Shown here in pieces: positions 44,721 to 56,613 of a DNA stretch of 64,000 nucleotides. Below the pieces are notes generated by a model, which worked only from the letters and a program-made list of their open reading frames with translations, was not told the DNA's origin and did no database searches. Numbering within the stretch: position 1 is the first letter of the stretch; each line of letters opens with the position of its first letter. This DNA is from Symbiodinium natans (taxonomy: Eukaryota; Sar; Dinophyceae; Suessiales; Symbiodiniaceae), in contig CAJNDS010002186.1 in assembly GCA_905221605.1 (NCBI GenBank), positions 255,001 through 319,000 on the forward strand, given 5' to 3'. The translations under genes were made by a program, and so were the position numbers.

Positions 44721-44826
44721 TGCCTTTTTACCATCAGCAACAGTGCTTACGCAACATAGTTTGCCAGAGTCGTCTATCTGCGGCGGCAAGGCAAACGGGA
44801 CGGAACAAAATCGTGCGGCCTCTATC

Positions 44827-44865
44827 TCTACATATATATATATATATGTGTATATACATATGTGA
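44827..44865. repeat. (TA)n / ATAC microsatellite
   Basis: CATATATATATATATATGTGTATATACATATG is an AT-rich alternating tract with self-complementary parts. Confidence 0.85.
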
Positions 44866-44869
44866 AGTA

Positions 44870-47800
44870 TTGGAATGAGATTCTATGATCTCTGCGCACG
44901 TAGGAATTTCGCAAAACTTGTTGCGAATGTCTATTTATGAGCGGGAGAGATCCGAACGCAAGTGGTGCAATGACGCATCGGAGGAGAAATAGTCCTGTGG
45001 GAAAAGGAGGCCTGGATATTGAAAAAGTCTGCAAACGATTTTGTAATGGATAGAGTCCAACTGCACGAGTTGAGCAGGTGTGAGAATGGCGCTTTCCTGG
45101 AACGATAACCCAGGAGCTTCCATGACGGCGATCCTCGCGACACGGGTCTTTGTCCCTTCGGATGTGAGGGCTCTGCTGCTGTTCAACATTCTTGTGGCAG
45201 AATGCCTCCGTCCTCGTTCGATCCATCCAAAAGACCCTGAAAGATTTGCCTTACCTGTTGCAATTTACGCTAGTTGTCCCTAGGCCGTGTTGGGACTTCG
45301 CGGCTTCGCACCGTTTCTCCTCATGGTCAAGAACTGGGCTAAGGTATGCGCCTAACAGCACGGCACGCCACGTCGACGTGAATTGCTGACGATCCAAGAA
45401 GCACACGTCCTCGTAAACCATGCGTAGAGGTAGAGGACTTGCGCAGCACCCAGTGCGAGAGATTGTTCTTGAAACGCAAACTCAGTCAGCTTCACACGTG
45501 TTAGACTATGTCGCACACTCATGTGTTGTGTTTGCATCTCACGTTCCCTTGAATCCTTCATTCGAGGGACTCGCCCGATGGCAATCGCATCCGCCAAGTC
45601 CTTTCCACCCAAAGACCATCGGTTCCTGAGCCCCACGAGCTGTCAGGGCAGGCCAAACACTCCCAGCAACCCGTCCAGAGCAAGCCCTAATTTGAACCAG
45701 CCGAGATTCTCGTTGTTGTAGTACCTGCACTCGTCACTCTTGCACAACAAAAGCTGAAGTTGTACAGCACCTGCAGCAGCTCGCTGACAGTCTCCCTGAC
45801 AGTCCCACAGCGCCTCGTCTCGAAGTACCTCTCCCCCGGACACGCTGCTCTCGACACGTGCGGATATCTACACGAAAGCTCAACAACAACGACGACGACG
45901 GCGACCACGACGACAAGCGTTTGTTCTTTGACCGTGTGGTGCCTTACTCCCCGCCTGTTAAAGGAAGCGTGGGGGGGCACGTCATGGCAGCCTCCTGGTT
46001 CTCCAGGTCGTTTTGCCTCGCTACACGCCCGATTTCAAACTTATCAGTGATGGTAAGCATCATAAGCAGAACAAGTGAACTCGCTCTTCCCCTCTTCCTT
46101 TCTTCTGTGATGTCCCGTGCTGTCGCTCTGATGCTTGAAGAGGAACTCTCTCTCTCTCTCCCAGCCCTCTCCAGTCCAGGGCACGTGTACGCAAACGGTA
46201 CTTGCACTTGCGGCACAGCATCCTGCATAAAGAAAGCAAGAAAGAGAGAAAGAGAGAGAGAGAGAGAAAGAGAAACAGAGAGAGAGAGAGAGACGGACGT
46301 AGAGAGAGAGTGAGAAAGAGAGAAAGGGAGAGCCATCTGGTGGAACCGCTCTTGAAGAACTATTGAACATGGTTGAGCGGTTGCTACAGCAAACATCATT
46401 GCCACCAAGAGAAAGCACTGGGAGAGCGCTCAGACAACCCAGTCTCTCGTCCTGCGCCAAACCAGGCCTCGATTCGGCATGGGACTTTTTGAAGAGAGAG
46501 CATCTCTTGCAAAAATACTTTTAAACAAAAAGAGCGGTCGTCTACAAAAATGAGAGCAATCTTTGAGTCTGAGAGGCGCAGCGATCAGTGCAATGGCAGA
46601 GAGCATGGCTCAAGTCGACTTGGCTTTCAATTGCACCATTCGAGTAGTTTTTGTCATTAGAGCCATTAGAGAGATGTCAACTCAGGCTGAGTTAGAAGTC
46701 TGCTCCGTTGTCTTAAACCAACGGAGCTTACGTTGTGTTGCTGCCGCTGGTAGCCATTGAATGTCAGCTTGAACGAAGAAATCACGCAGCTGTCAGAATT
46801 GTGTGTGAGACAACTGCCTAACTGAGCTCAACAGAGGAACAGCCGTCCTTGTGTTCCTTGGACCTGCTCTCGCCGTTTACGGAGGCGACTGTCTCCTTGG
46901 TCATCTGGATCTGAGCGGCTCTGACGGGAACTGGCCCTGAGAGCAATCGACAGTGACCAAGTTGAACAGAGAAGCATGTTACATCATGTCACAATATGCC
47001 TCAGAAACCAGGATTAGACTAGGCAGAGTGGCCTTTCTCCGCCTCGATGCCTGGGCCAAGTTGGTTCTGGTAGCTTCCAGGATGGCAGAACATGGATCGT
47101 AAGGAGTTCTAAGGATCTCACCTGGCCCGGAAGAGCAGCATGCAGTGTCGGAGTCTTCTGCCTGCAATCGGGCGCTTCCCATGTTTTGGTTTGTCGTTTT
47201 CATGAACCCGGGCATACTGTCGGGTACAACGGACAGCTCACCTTTGCTTTGACCTCCTTGGGCCTCTGTTGGTACCTGCTTGCGCAGAAGAATCGTACCC
47301 AGAATGCATCTTGCAGGCACTGCGGCTGTCTGGGGCGCACCAGCTTTGGCTTTGGCCGTTCCAGCCTGATCGACAGTTGCTGACGGCTCGCAAGGGCTCA
47401 GGCAACATCGAACGCAAGCTGCCAGAGGGCCAGCATGGCCTTGGGGACCGCTTGCCCACCTGAAGCGAATCGAACGGGTCCCGTGTCTCAGGAATTCGTT
47501 GCATTGCAATTGCAATTGCAATCAGCTAAGCAGCTAAGGGCAAGGCCACCACCCATCCTTGTTCGAGTGTGCCATGCCAGCCTGCTTTGGTGCTGCAAGC
47601 AGCTTGGCGGATGGAAGGAAACATACAGAATCATGCATGCACACGAACAGCAGCTTGCCTGGGGACTGCCGTTCCATCCGCCCGAGTGCCATGACTGGGG
47701 ACAATGCGGGGAGGCATCCAGGACTGCTGCCAACAAGCTCAACAAGCTGCTCAACCAGGGCAGACGTCCACTGAGGACGCGGCTGTCGAGTGGGTCCAGG

Positions 47801-48740
47801 ACGTCCATGTCCACTCCTGGGCGATCACACGCGGACACTCCGCGCAACATGCCTCAGAAGGTGGACAAACACTAAGCATGCTGCGTCACCACGACGGCTG
47901 CCAGATCCTCACCAACGCTGAGCAAGGTGTGGTAGAGTTGCTCTCACACGAAGAGGACTTGACTGGAAGGCCCAACAACAATAACAAGGATGTGCTGGTT
48001 GCGAGCAAGGCTCCGCCATAGTAGGAAGACATCGACAGCTCGTAACTTCACGAAGCGTGCATTGTGCAATGCTCTACATGAGTATGCATTGCTATGTCGA
48101 ATAAACGAGGTGTCAACACAGATGGACAAAGACCACTCCGTGCCAGGCCATGCCATTCGACGTCATGATGGTCATCTCTCTTGCATCTCATGAGAACCAT
48201 GTTTTTAACGCCATGACGTGCGCAGCTCGGGATGGCAGAGAGAAATTCAGACGTTGGTGCTTTCGGTGCTTTCGCTGCCATGCCAAAGGGAATTCTACTG
48301 AGTGCACAAGCAATTAACGTGGCATGAACTGCCCAAGCCGCACTGCAGATGCTGTTGATTTTTGCAACTTCCCACGGCTTGCTGCTCCGTCCTCAGGAAC
48401 GCGGCTTCTCCTGAACATGCATCGGCCATGTAATTTGCAGCAAGCTGCAGACATGTTGCTTGAGGTCGTTTCGGAACAGTGTTTGCAGTTTTCTAAGTTG
48501 GGACCCGTCTTTCCTTTCAGACAGGACGACCGTGGACGACATTCCAAAGTTGCAGCTGGCACAGAGTGCTCTATAGAGGTTCGGATGACGTACATCTGCC
48601 GTCGAAACCTTTGATGCACACCCTCCATGCTGGCTTCTTTAAGCTGTGCTCTCGTCATTCCGCAATATTCAGCCAGGGAAGCCGTGGGGTCAACAACAAG
48701 CGAAAGAGGCTTCGTCTCCTTCCTAAACCTTCGGACTGTC
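44870..48740. other. Stretch with weak exon-like ORFs and a GA-rich tract
   Basis: GA-rich low complexity at about 46232-46330. On the minus strand, segments such as LCKSDECRYYNNENLGWF (about 45.7 kb) look weakly protein-like but cannot be assigned. The interval 46.3-48.7 kb holds nothing I can support. Confidence 0.3.
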
Positions 48741-48749
48741 GCACAAGAA

Positions 48750-48967
48750 CTACATCCAGGCCTTCTTGTTCCGGTACAGCGCGCCAAGACCGCAGCCAGC
48801 GACTTTGACCACCTGTTTCGGAGTTGCTCTTTCAAGGCCTTGCGCGAATACCCGTCGCACAGGCCTTGAATCTCACACCGGGGATATCGCCGACGGCGTG
48901 CCCGCGTCGCCCGAAGCCAGAGATGAGCACCTCATCGTTCTCATCGATGAAGTTCAAGCAGCCATCC
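48750..48967 (-). CDS. RPS23: Ribosomal protein uS12 (RPS23), last two exons
   Basis: Exon 48865-48967 reads [18 protein letters not shown] then [16 protein letters not shown], the highly conserved uS12 core next to the decoding centre of the 40S subunit. It begins after CAG and ends AAG before a GC donor. A 52-nt intron follows. Exon 48750-48812 (after CAG) reads [20 protein letters not shown] and a TAG stop. This tail matches the RPS23 C-terminus in register, but it is slightly shorter and replaces the usual hydrophobic and basic end. The incoming G at 48967 completes an Arg codon with the AG left by the exon ending at 56614, giving VPR-DGC in frame. That argues these exons and those at 56.6-57.1 kb are one gene. 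Confidence 0.93.
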
Positions 48968-49423
48968 CTGACTTGAAGAGTACTGAAACAAAATGAAATG
49001 CAGAACTGAAAGGACATTCCAGGGTGCTCCCATTTGTATCCCTTTCTCCGCACTGAGCAAGCCTCAGTCGAAACGATGGCCCCCGTGGGGGGTAAAGGCC
49101 GGGATCTTCGGAGCATGGCACCCGGCCCTGTGACCAACGTGCCACTCCGCCACTCCAGAGCCGCGGACTGAAACTTCACTTGACATATTTGACGGTCTGC
49201 CAAGTCTGTGCCGAATTGTCCGTAGGCATCCGAAGGTGCTCCGAGTCAAAGCAGCACAGCTGCTGTGTCTGAGTGAAACTGTTCTGTGCATGACAAAATG
49301 CACGTCCATCGCAGAAGCACCCTAATTCCTCATCTGTACCTGAGGATTCTCTGTCCTTGGCAGGAAAGGCTCCCGGGCCTGTCGCGTGTGCTCGACCAGT
49401 CGTGGCAGAAGGCAAGGGGTGAC

Positions 49424-49640
49424 TCAAAGTGCGTTCCTTGCCTGTTGCTGGCTCTGGTAGTACTTGAAACCTGCGAAGCCCAGCAGTGCCAGCACAACCT
49501 TGTACTGACAAGTTTTGGTGTTCAGACAGGGAGGTCCAGTATACCGGTATACAGAGAGATCCACTTGGGCCGTGGCAATCGCGATTACGATCCAAAGCCA
49601 AGTCAGGCTGCCTGAACATTTCATGCTCGGAACCAAGTGG
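49424..49640 (-). CDS. Exon-like segment with hydrophobic helix
   Basis: The minus frame reads GSLTWLWIVIAIATAQVDLS and, further on, YKVVLALLGFAGFKYYQSQQ. The two hydrophobic stretches look like membrane or signal segments. Not assigned to a family. Confidence 0.27.
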
Positions 49641-49819
49641 TCGGAGGAAGACCAGAAGTCGAAGCTCTCGAGAAGCTCTCTGGCCTCCCCCAGGACTCGG
49701 TGTCGGCTTGGATGGATCCCAGTTGACACCGGAGCTCTGGTTGACAGCGGTTGTGAAGTCCGTCCAGGCCTCAGCTTACAGGAGAATTTCCAAGGCAGCA
49801 CACGATCGCACACAGACCA

Positions 49820-50110
49820 TTACCAGACCATTGCATACTCATTGCATAAATGCACTTCACTTCCGGCCTGCTCGGGGTTTGTTGGAGGCTGGTAGTGCCA
49901 CGTCGAGTAGATGTCTTCGGAGAAAGCTCCCTGCACAACATTCCGCAAAGGTACCCCTTTTTCTTTGACTCTTCCACACCTTTTTGCCAAGATTGTTCCG
50001 CACTTTATTCCACCTCTTCGAGCCCCCATGAAGGCCTTGTTCTCTACCGCGCCCTTGAAGGAATCCACGTAGCGGGTGGCAAACTTGACCATCTCCTTGT
50101 TGTCCTGCAT
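49820..50110 (-). CDS. Exon-like segment, unassigned
   Basis: The minus frame reads NKEMVKFATRYVDSFKGAVE then NKAFMGARRGGIKCGTILAK, and later NVVQGAFSEDIYSTWHYQPP. It is basic, with protein-like composition and few low-complexity runs. No family is recognised. It lies within the apparent long RPS23 intron. Confidence 0.37.
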   Translation of the reverse strand: MQDNKEMVKFATRYVDSFKGAVENKAFMGARRGGIKCGTILAKRCGRVKEKGVPLRNVVQGAFSEDIYSTWHYQPPTNPEQAGSEVHLCNEYAMVW

Positions 50111-50158
50111 CCTTCAGAGCAGAAGGAACGGAAACAACCACAGGCAGCAGTCACGAGT

Positions 50159-50217
50159 CTTCCGAATCTTCTGAATCTTCTGAATCTTCTGAATCTTCTG
50201 AATCTTCTCCCTTTCAG
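50159..50217. repeat. 9-bp tandem repeat (TTCTGAATC)x6
   Basis: Six near-identical 9-bp units ending in CTTCTCCC. Confidence 0.92.
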
Positions 50218-50229
50218 GAGGCCTGGCAA

Positions 50230-51298
50230 CCATGAGAAAGCCTTTCGCAGTCAACTCTGCATCAGAGCCGTCTGTGCCATTCACGCCGCTGCAGCTTCCG
50301 ATGCCTGCGGGAGGGCATTTGCTAACTTGCCATTTCTGCCATTCAATGTCGCCTGTGTCTGCTTGAGGCCACGACCGTACAGGCAGCAAAGCTTCAAGGG
50401 ATCTTCTGATGCACACTTCGTCTCGGTTGGAGGTGTATTGCCCTTCTCCTCTTCGCACACGAGAACGAGGCTTCAGTTTAAACGGCTTTGCTTTGTCAGC
50501 CAGGCCAGCCTTCAATGTGTCCCACGGGCACATTGGCCTCAGAGTTACTCTTAAATCTGAGAAACGCTTCTGGAAAAAAAAAACATACTCTGGCAAAAAA
50601 TAACCTCATGTCTCGACATGACCTGCACCGGGCGCGACACTGCGAAGTTGGATCAGGATATGGCCTCAATTCTTCCGGCTCTCAATAGCAGAAACATGAT
50701 GGGGGAGTGAGGGGAAGGTGAAGCATCCTCGGCTCTCCCCTCAGAGCTTGAGCTATCGATAGTATCGAGCACTGTGCAGCGCATATGCAGGCCTGGCATA
50801 GCTGACTTTTCCGGCTTGATGCTCCAAAGCTAAAGTGAGGCCCAACAGGGGAGGTCCTGTCACGGACCTTCGTTTTCTCTTTCGCAAATGCGCCTGTCGC
50901 GGCTGCTTGTTGGCACGAGTCCCTACACAATGCAGACTAGTCGAATAAAGGTCTGCTCGCAAAAGGCTTATACAGTTTCTTCTCAATCTTCCGGGGTCAA
51001 GAGTTTACCATCCAGCCCGCCCTTGCAGGGTTGGCCTTGCGCAATCGGATGGTTCAGCTGATTGAAGAAACTGGTTGCTGCTGGAATTTGGTTCAAGGCC
51101 AAGCAAGGACCACGGGTCAAAAACGTCCCTCAAGGTGGCGCTCTCTCATTCTCTTCTTCTTCATGTTCTTCTTCTCCTTCTTCTTCGTAAATATTCTTCC
51201 TTTTCTTATTTTTCTCCTTCGCCTGATTCTTCTTCTGCTTCTTCTTCTTCTTCTTCTTGTTCTTGTTACTGTTCTTGCGCTTGTTCTTCTCTCGCTCT

Positions 51299-51335
<37 letters not shown>

Positions 51336-52800
51336 CTCTCTCTCATTCATGCAAAGGCAGCGAAAGCATGTCGGCACACCACAGATATCCATCTAAAGAA
51401 TAAATTCCCGGCGCCGACCCCGTGCAGGCAGGGTGAGGCTCTGGTTTCCCTGCAGTTTCCGCTGTTGCTGGGGGGTCGCGCTTTAATTCACCAGTCGTTG
51501 CAGTTTTGCACCCAGATAGACTTGTTGCATTTTGGTCCATTGGGGGAGGAGGGGTTGAGGGTCTCTTCCGTCCAGCGGTGTGGGTTCCTTGGTGCCGCAA
51601 AACTGATAGGCGCATGTGGTAGGCGCAGCTCCCTGTTCGTAGACATTCGATACATCAGCAGGGCGAGGCAAGTAGACTCGCTAATAATGGTTTCATTCTC
51701 ACCTTTGATTCCTGGGCAGCTCGGCTCTCAGCGTCGCGTTCACGGAATACGGGAATAGCACTGAAAGAAGATGTGGCTAGAGGGAAGGAGAGGTAGATAT
51801 GAACACAAACAGACACAAGATCCTCACGCAGAGGACATCACGGAGTAGATTTTTGCGCGAGCAGACGCAGGATGTCACCTATTTCGGCCACGAATGCATC
51901 AAAGAAGCGGATCAGTTCCTGGGATGTAGCAGGTCGAACAAACACCACCTCGGCTTTGACATGCATAAGTTGCTAAAAAACAGAAGCCCCGAGCTCAAGC
52001 TTTCTGCCAAGATACCAAAGAGACGAGTGCAGTACGGACCACCATCAGGATTTGGAGTGCACTGGTTGGGCCTCTGTCTTTCAAACTCTCAAAACCCCAC
52101 CAGATCATGGTATCCTGACAAGGCTAACGATAAGCTTGTAAGATATCTGAGCCCTTTGCACTGAAGTGTCTTTGGATGCACAGGCTGGACTGGCATCCAT
52201 GGCCGCCTCACACAAAATTGCAGTAACTCAGAAGCTTGTCAAAGCTCATCAAAGCTCATCAGGTCTACATGGAGTTCTGGCAACTGGCCTTGTCGACTAG
52301 CCAATGGGAATCCTTCACGGCATCTCCCAGAAAGAACCGCCTTGTGCATTCCCATCTGATGTTACGTGATGTTCTGCAATGCCATGCTGCATGCTGCAGG
52401 CAGCACGAGGAAGACCATTCTCCGTGACAAGCAACGCGACTGCTTCAGCACGGCGCTGGTTGCCCCGCACCTGGGAGAGACTCAGCCGAGCCCGGGCTGC
52501 CTTTCACCCTCTAAGAGCATTTCTGAGGCCCTGGCTTCGCACTTCCCCTTCCAGAACGGAAGACCCAGCTCCTTCTCCTGACAAGCCCCTGAAGCCACCC
52601 GCTGCAGCGCTTGAGAATTTCCGCTGCCTCTTTGTTCACCTGCATGCATCGAGGGTCCTCTGCAAGTTTCTGCTTACACTTGCTCAAGCTGGATGAATGG
52701 TGCTTCGGGATTGCCAAGGTCCCAAGGGCGGGTCCTTGCACAGATCCTGAGTTTGCTGGCAGTAAGGGTGAAGATCGTACTCGACGCAGAAGCCAGTCTC
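50230..52800. other. Non-coding stretch with CTT/CT low complexity
   Basis: (CTT)-rich DNA at about 51155-51300 and (CT)n at about 51303-51340. No supported exon on either strand. Confidence 0.4.
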
Positions 52801-52814
52801 CTGATGTCATGACA

Positions 52815-54320
52815 CTACAGCACATGGCCTGCTTGACTCTGCATGACCTCTGCCAGCCTGGATTTCAACGTCCCACTTAGGGCTTGTAGAGCTGCAATCC
52901 TTGCAGTGGAACCTCTTCTTATACTTCCTGAGCAAGCGGTCGCAAACGTTTGGGAGCAATTCTGGAGCCACGAATGACAGCTGGTGCTAAGTGATGCCAC
53001 ATATGCGGCGGCAAGGGGCTTCTGAGGGTCGTAGCAGTTGTCACGCCAGTCCTTCCAGCCTGTGCATTTCCTGCACACTGGTTTCACATGTCATCGGAAC
53101 TGGGCAACGGCAGGGGAAAGGTGGACGAAAGATGGACGAAAGATGAAAACAGCACCTCTTGCCAGACGGGCCGCAGGGCATGCTGGTGATTCCTGCATCA
53201 CAGACTGCAGTAGATTGCACACTGCATTGCAAAGGGTTTCTGGGGAACATTCTGAGATTCTGGGTCTGGGATGGACTGCGTACCATTCAGGTCGTCGAGA
53301 TTCACGTAGTCTTTGGCTTGCAAGGCCTGGGGCGAGCGCTTCACTCACACCTCTCCTCCCTCTCCTCCCCCTACTCCTCTCCTCGAAAGAGACCTGTGGA
53401 GTGCCTGTGGAGTCTCTGAGCCGAGTAGCCTCGTATGTGTAGACACAACCGATCTCTCCAGTGGGGCTCTTCACCGAGGAGTTGCACAAGCCGCCCATGA
53501 TCACCTTTGTAAGGATTCAGGCCGTGGCCCACGTCACTAAAGCGACAGCAAATTCTGCAAAACGTCACAGAAGTCAACAGCAGTCTCCAACCTTGTCAGG
53601 AAACTGGCTGTAGTGCAGGCAGCACTTCCGCGCCCTCAGATTGACTCCCAGGCCCGTCTCAATAACTTACGCCCCTCCCCTCTGGAGCATCGGGAGGCCC
53701 ATTCCCACGTCTTGCCACATTTCTTGCGACCGCAGCGGCGTGTCGGTGTCCGACGGGTCCGCGAAGTGAGGGTCCGTGCTGCAGTTCCGGGCATCCTCCC
53801 AGAATTTGAAGCTCCGTTTCGAAAGAAGCATCGCCAAAATCTCACACAACACTTGCGCCATTACAATAGCGCGGCTCCCTCTGCAACGTCCCGGCCTTGT
53901 CCTGCTTGCCCGCGCAACCGTCTGGGTCGCAAGGCTGCGGCTTCGTTGGGGGTGCCTTTGCGGAGCACAGAAGAAGATCGGTGTGAGAGATGAAAAGCAA
54001 GAAGCACGAAACGTTGCAGAAGCCGTTGCAAATCAGGACCAAACACCTCAACATGCTACTCAAAGCAACGAAGAAAGTAAGATCATCAAATTGTAAGGGC
54101 ACGCGAGGCCGCGAAAAGGGGCGATCGTTGGGGGTCAGCTCTCCAGAAGATGGGGCGGTTTCATGGAGCTTCCGATTGACCACAAAGTTGGCTGTCTGCT
54201 TGGGGAAGCGGGACGACGCAGGAAGGCTGCTCCCATTGGCGATTCCTCTTGCCTGCACTCTACCAGCACCACAGGTGCAATCGTGGCCTGGATGAGCGCT
54301 GACGATGCTGCATCGCACAA
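52815..54320 (-). CDS. Exon-like segments of an unrecognised gene
   Basis: Minus-strand segments in order: SALIQATIAPVVLVECRQ (54.27 kb); MAQVLCEILAMLLSKRSF followed by KFWEDARNCSTDPHFADP (53.8); VIMGGLCNSSVKSPTGEIG then CVYTYEATRL (53.46); LQAKDYVNLDDLNGTQ (53.3); KPVCRKCTGWKDWRDNCYD then PQKPLAAAYVAS (53.05). Frames differ between segments and composition is protein-like. Repeated Cys and Trp in the last one may be structural. No family is recognised. Nested inside the apparent RPS23 intron. Confidence 0.4.
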
Positions 54321-55223
54321 GAACGCGAACTTACTCGATCAGATTCCGCCTGACTTCAGCACGTTCTCTGCTAACTTCACACCCCTAAACTTCCCTCCGG
54401 CTTCGAACTGGGTGACAAGATGGACCTCTGACCCTCCGAGCACCGAAAGTGTGGGTTGGATTTGAAGGCATCACCCAACACAATCTGCATCGAGCCGGGT
54501 TTGCGCAAGCTACCCTGACCCGGGCTGAGTCGTCGCAGGTCTGACCGTGGTCCTGCAAACGAGACAACCCCAAGGGCGGAGTGGCGGAAACGGTTGCCCG
54601 GACACTTGCGACACTCCGGTGATGCCCGGCCCCGCGTGCGAACTTGCCGAACGTACGTAGCTTGCAGAACTTTGTATGGCCGCCCTTGGGGCGGGTGTTC
54701 GTCCATCATTGCCTCCTCTCCCCACCTTGCAGAGCCTGGCGCGAACCTGCCTTTCAAGCGAAGCTAAACCGCCCGTGACTGTTGCAGCGTCTTCTGACAG
54801 TCCTGGCTCTCGATGCCCCATGACCCGGGCTGGTCGAGGGCGCCAAGATGTTTCCGGGCTCGCCAGCTCGAACGAAGTGTGTTTTCCAACTGCCACGGCA
54901 CAGAGCCCACACTTCTGCCACCGAGCACGCAAGGTCGCGCAACAAAAGTAGCTCGCGGGGCCTCTTCGAGCCTCTACTGCGACAGTGTACACTTACACAC
55001 CAACTGGACTACATCAGCTTGCCCCTGTGTGCATGCATGTACGGAGGGATACCGGGTTGCGGCCGATGGCTTTGGGATGCTTTGGGATGCTCCGGGATGC
55101 GGACATTCAGAAAACTCACGTCGTCTCCTAAGCTTCGAGCCTGCGCTGCGCATCCCGGAAAGGGCTTCACGCATTGCCAAGGCCTGCGCTCAGATGCATC
55201 TGCAAAGAACAAACATCTCAGCG

Positions 55224-55460
55224 CTACATTGGAGTCGACTCGGCAGCAGGCAGATTTGGGCAATCCCCATCCACAGAGAACCAGTACCACGGGTGCGTAA
55301 AGTTGATCTGCGGCGAATCCTGCTGTAGGCAGTGCAAGGAAGGCATACCACACTGCTGGCATCGATGGTAAGCCTCTTTGGAGATGCCCACATAGTCACC
55401 ATTGGCCACGACACCCTCAAGAAGGTCCTGCATGAGCCGAACGTGCTGAAGGTGCTCACT
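55224..55460 (-). CDS. Exon-like segment with paired Cys, unassigned
   Basis: The minus frame reads HLQHVRLMQDLLEGVVANGD, YVGISKEAYHRCQQCGMPS, LHCLQQDSPQINFTHP and WYWFSVDGD. The C-x-x-C ... H-C arrangement could bind zinc, but it is too little to name a family. It may belong to the same gene as the 52.8-54.3 kb segments. Confidence 0.37.
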   Translation of the reverse strand, partial: SEHLQHVRLMQDLLEGVVANGDYVGISKEAYHRCQQCGMPSLHCLQQDSPQINFTHPWYWFSVDGDCPNLPAAESTPM

Positions 55461-55469
55461 ATGACAAAT

Positions 55470-56600
55470 TCGGACGAACAGCTCAAGACTTCAAAATACA
55501 CATGAAAGAGAGAAAAAAAAAAAAGACGTGTCTCCCTCACACCGGTCCAGAGATGTCGCGACACCATAATCAAAGGCTCCATAGCCTCGGGTGTCAATGT
55601 GTGCCACTGAAGGCAGGAATGGTCCGTCCGTGCTCTCCGGGTGGCGACCGAAGCCAGGCATGGCAAGCTTGCTTGGGTCCTTCAAGTGAAGTGAGACTCA
55701 CGCTGGCTGCTAAACAATTGTCAAGCTGGGCGCCTTCAGCATTCCATCCGGATTTCGGACTTTCATCCGGTAGTGGGCGAAGGCATCGATGCCATACTTC
55801 CTACCATTTTGTCAAGCATGCAGGACTCAGGGTATCAAGAGCCCACGCCTGGAAGTCCGCCCTGGATCACCAGCGACGTGCTCCACAACGACCTCTTGGT
55901 GCACGTAGCCTTGGTGCATGTGCGGTCGTGGGGTCGCCGTCCGCTCTCCTTCCATCACCATCATCTTGAACACAGCAAGGGCTCTGGCGCAACACCCCCA
56001 TGACGTCGGCCAAGTTGTTGTTGGACACGGGATCTGTTTCCTGCAAAGAAAAACAAAACACTGACGCACCGAGGAACAGCCCCAATCATGTCACCCACTC
56101 ATGTCAGGCGCCACAAAGCTTGATGGTCCTTGCCGCCGGCAGGCTTCGCTAGCGCACGATACATGTCCACGGTTTGGACTAAGTCATCCGCTGCCATGCC
56201 TACAAGGCCCTACGAGCCCAGAACTTTTCATGTGAAACTGGGCAGGTGGAAGCACCGTGGACCTACGGAGGCCGTCAGCAAGAAGGCAGCCCATCGCCCT
56301 GCGGAAAGCACAATGGTGAAACCAAACACACACACACACACACACAGAGACGGAGACACAACTCTGCAGAACCAAGGGCAGCGGAAACTCGCTGACATCT
56401 CGTTGATGGTGGAATATGGTGGATTGCGAGCTGAGATCAGCGCGAGCTGAAACTGCTGCAAAGACAGGCTCCATGCTGCCTTGCTACGGGCTTCTCACGA
56501 TGGTCTGAGCCAAAGGGCACAAGACCATCCCGAAACTGGCACGTGCAATGACAAGGGTCTTTTCACTTCACAAGTATGCGCTGATGATGCGGCAATCTTC
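55470..56600. other. Weak stretch before the RPS23 exons
   Basis: A minus-strand segment ALAVFKMMVMEGERTATP then HMHQGYVHQEVVVEHVAGD (about 55.85-56.0 kb) may be an exon. A (CA)n run lies at about 56325-56346. Nothing else is supported, and the exon encoding DGCLNF is absent here. Confidence 0.3.
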
Positions 56601-56613
56601 ACACGCAATGTGC

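Larger units (their letters stand above)
48968..56613 (-). other. Apparent 7.6-kb RPS23 intron containing other exon-like ORFs
   Basis: Between the donor GCACAT at 56613 and the acceptor TCAG at 48968. The other RPS23 introns here are 48-98 nt. Several minus-strand exon-like segments lie inside (49.8, 52.8-54.3, 55.2 kb), with tandem repeats at 50.16, 51.2 and 56.33 kb. It may be a genuine long intron with a nested gene, a mis-joined assembly, or two partial RPS23 copies. Confidence 0.5.

Noticed and set aside
48314-48835. 173-codon minus-strand ORF
   Set aside because: It overlaps the last RPS23 exon in a different frame. RPS23 homology decides the frame there; the remainder is probably 3' UTR.
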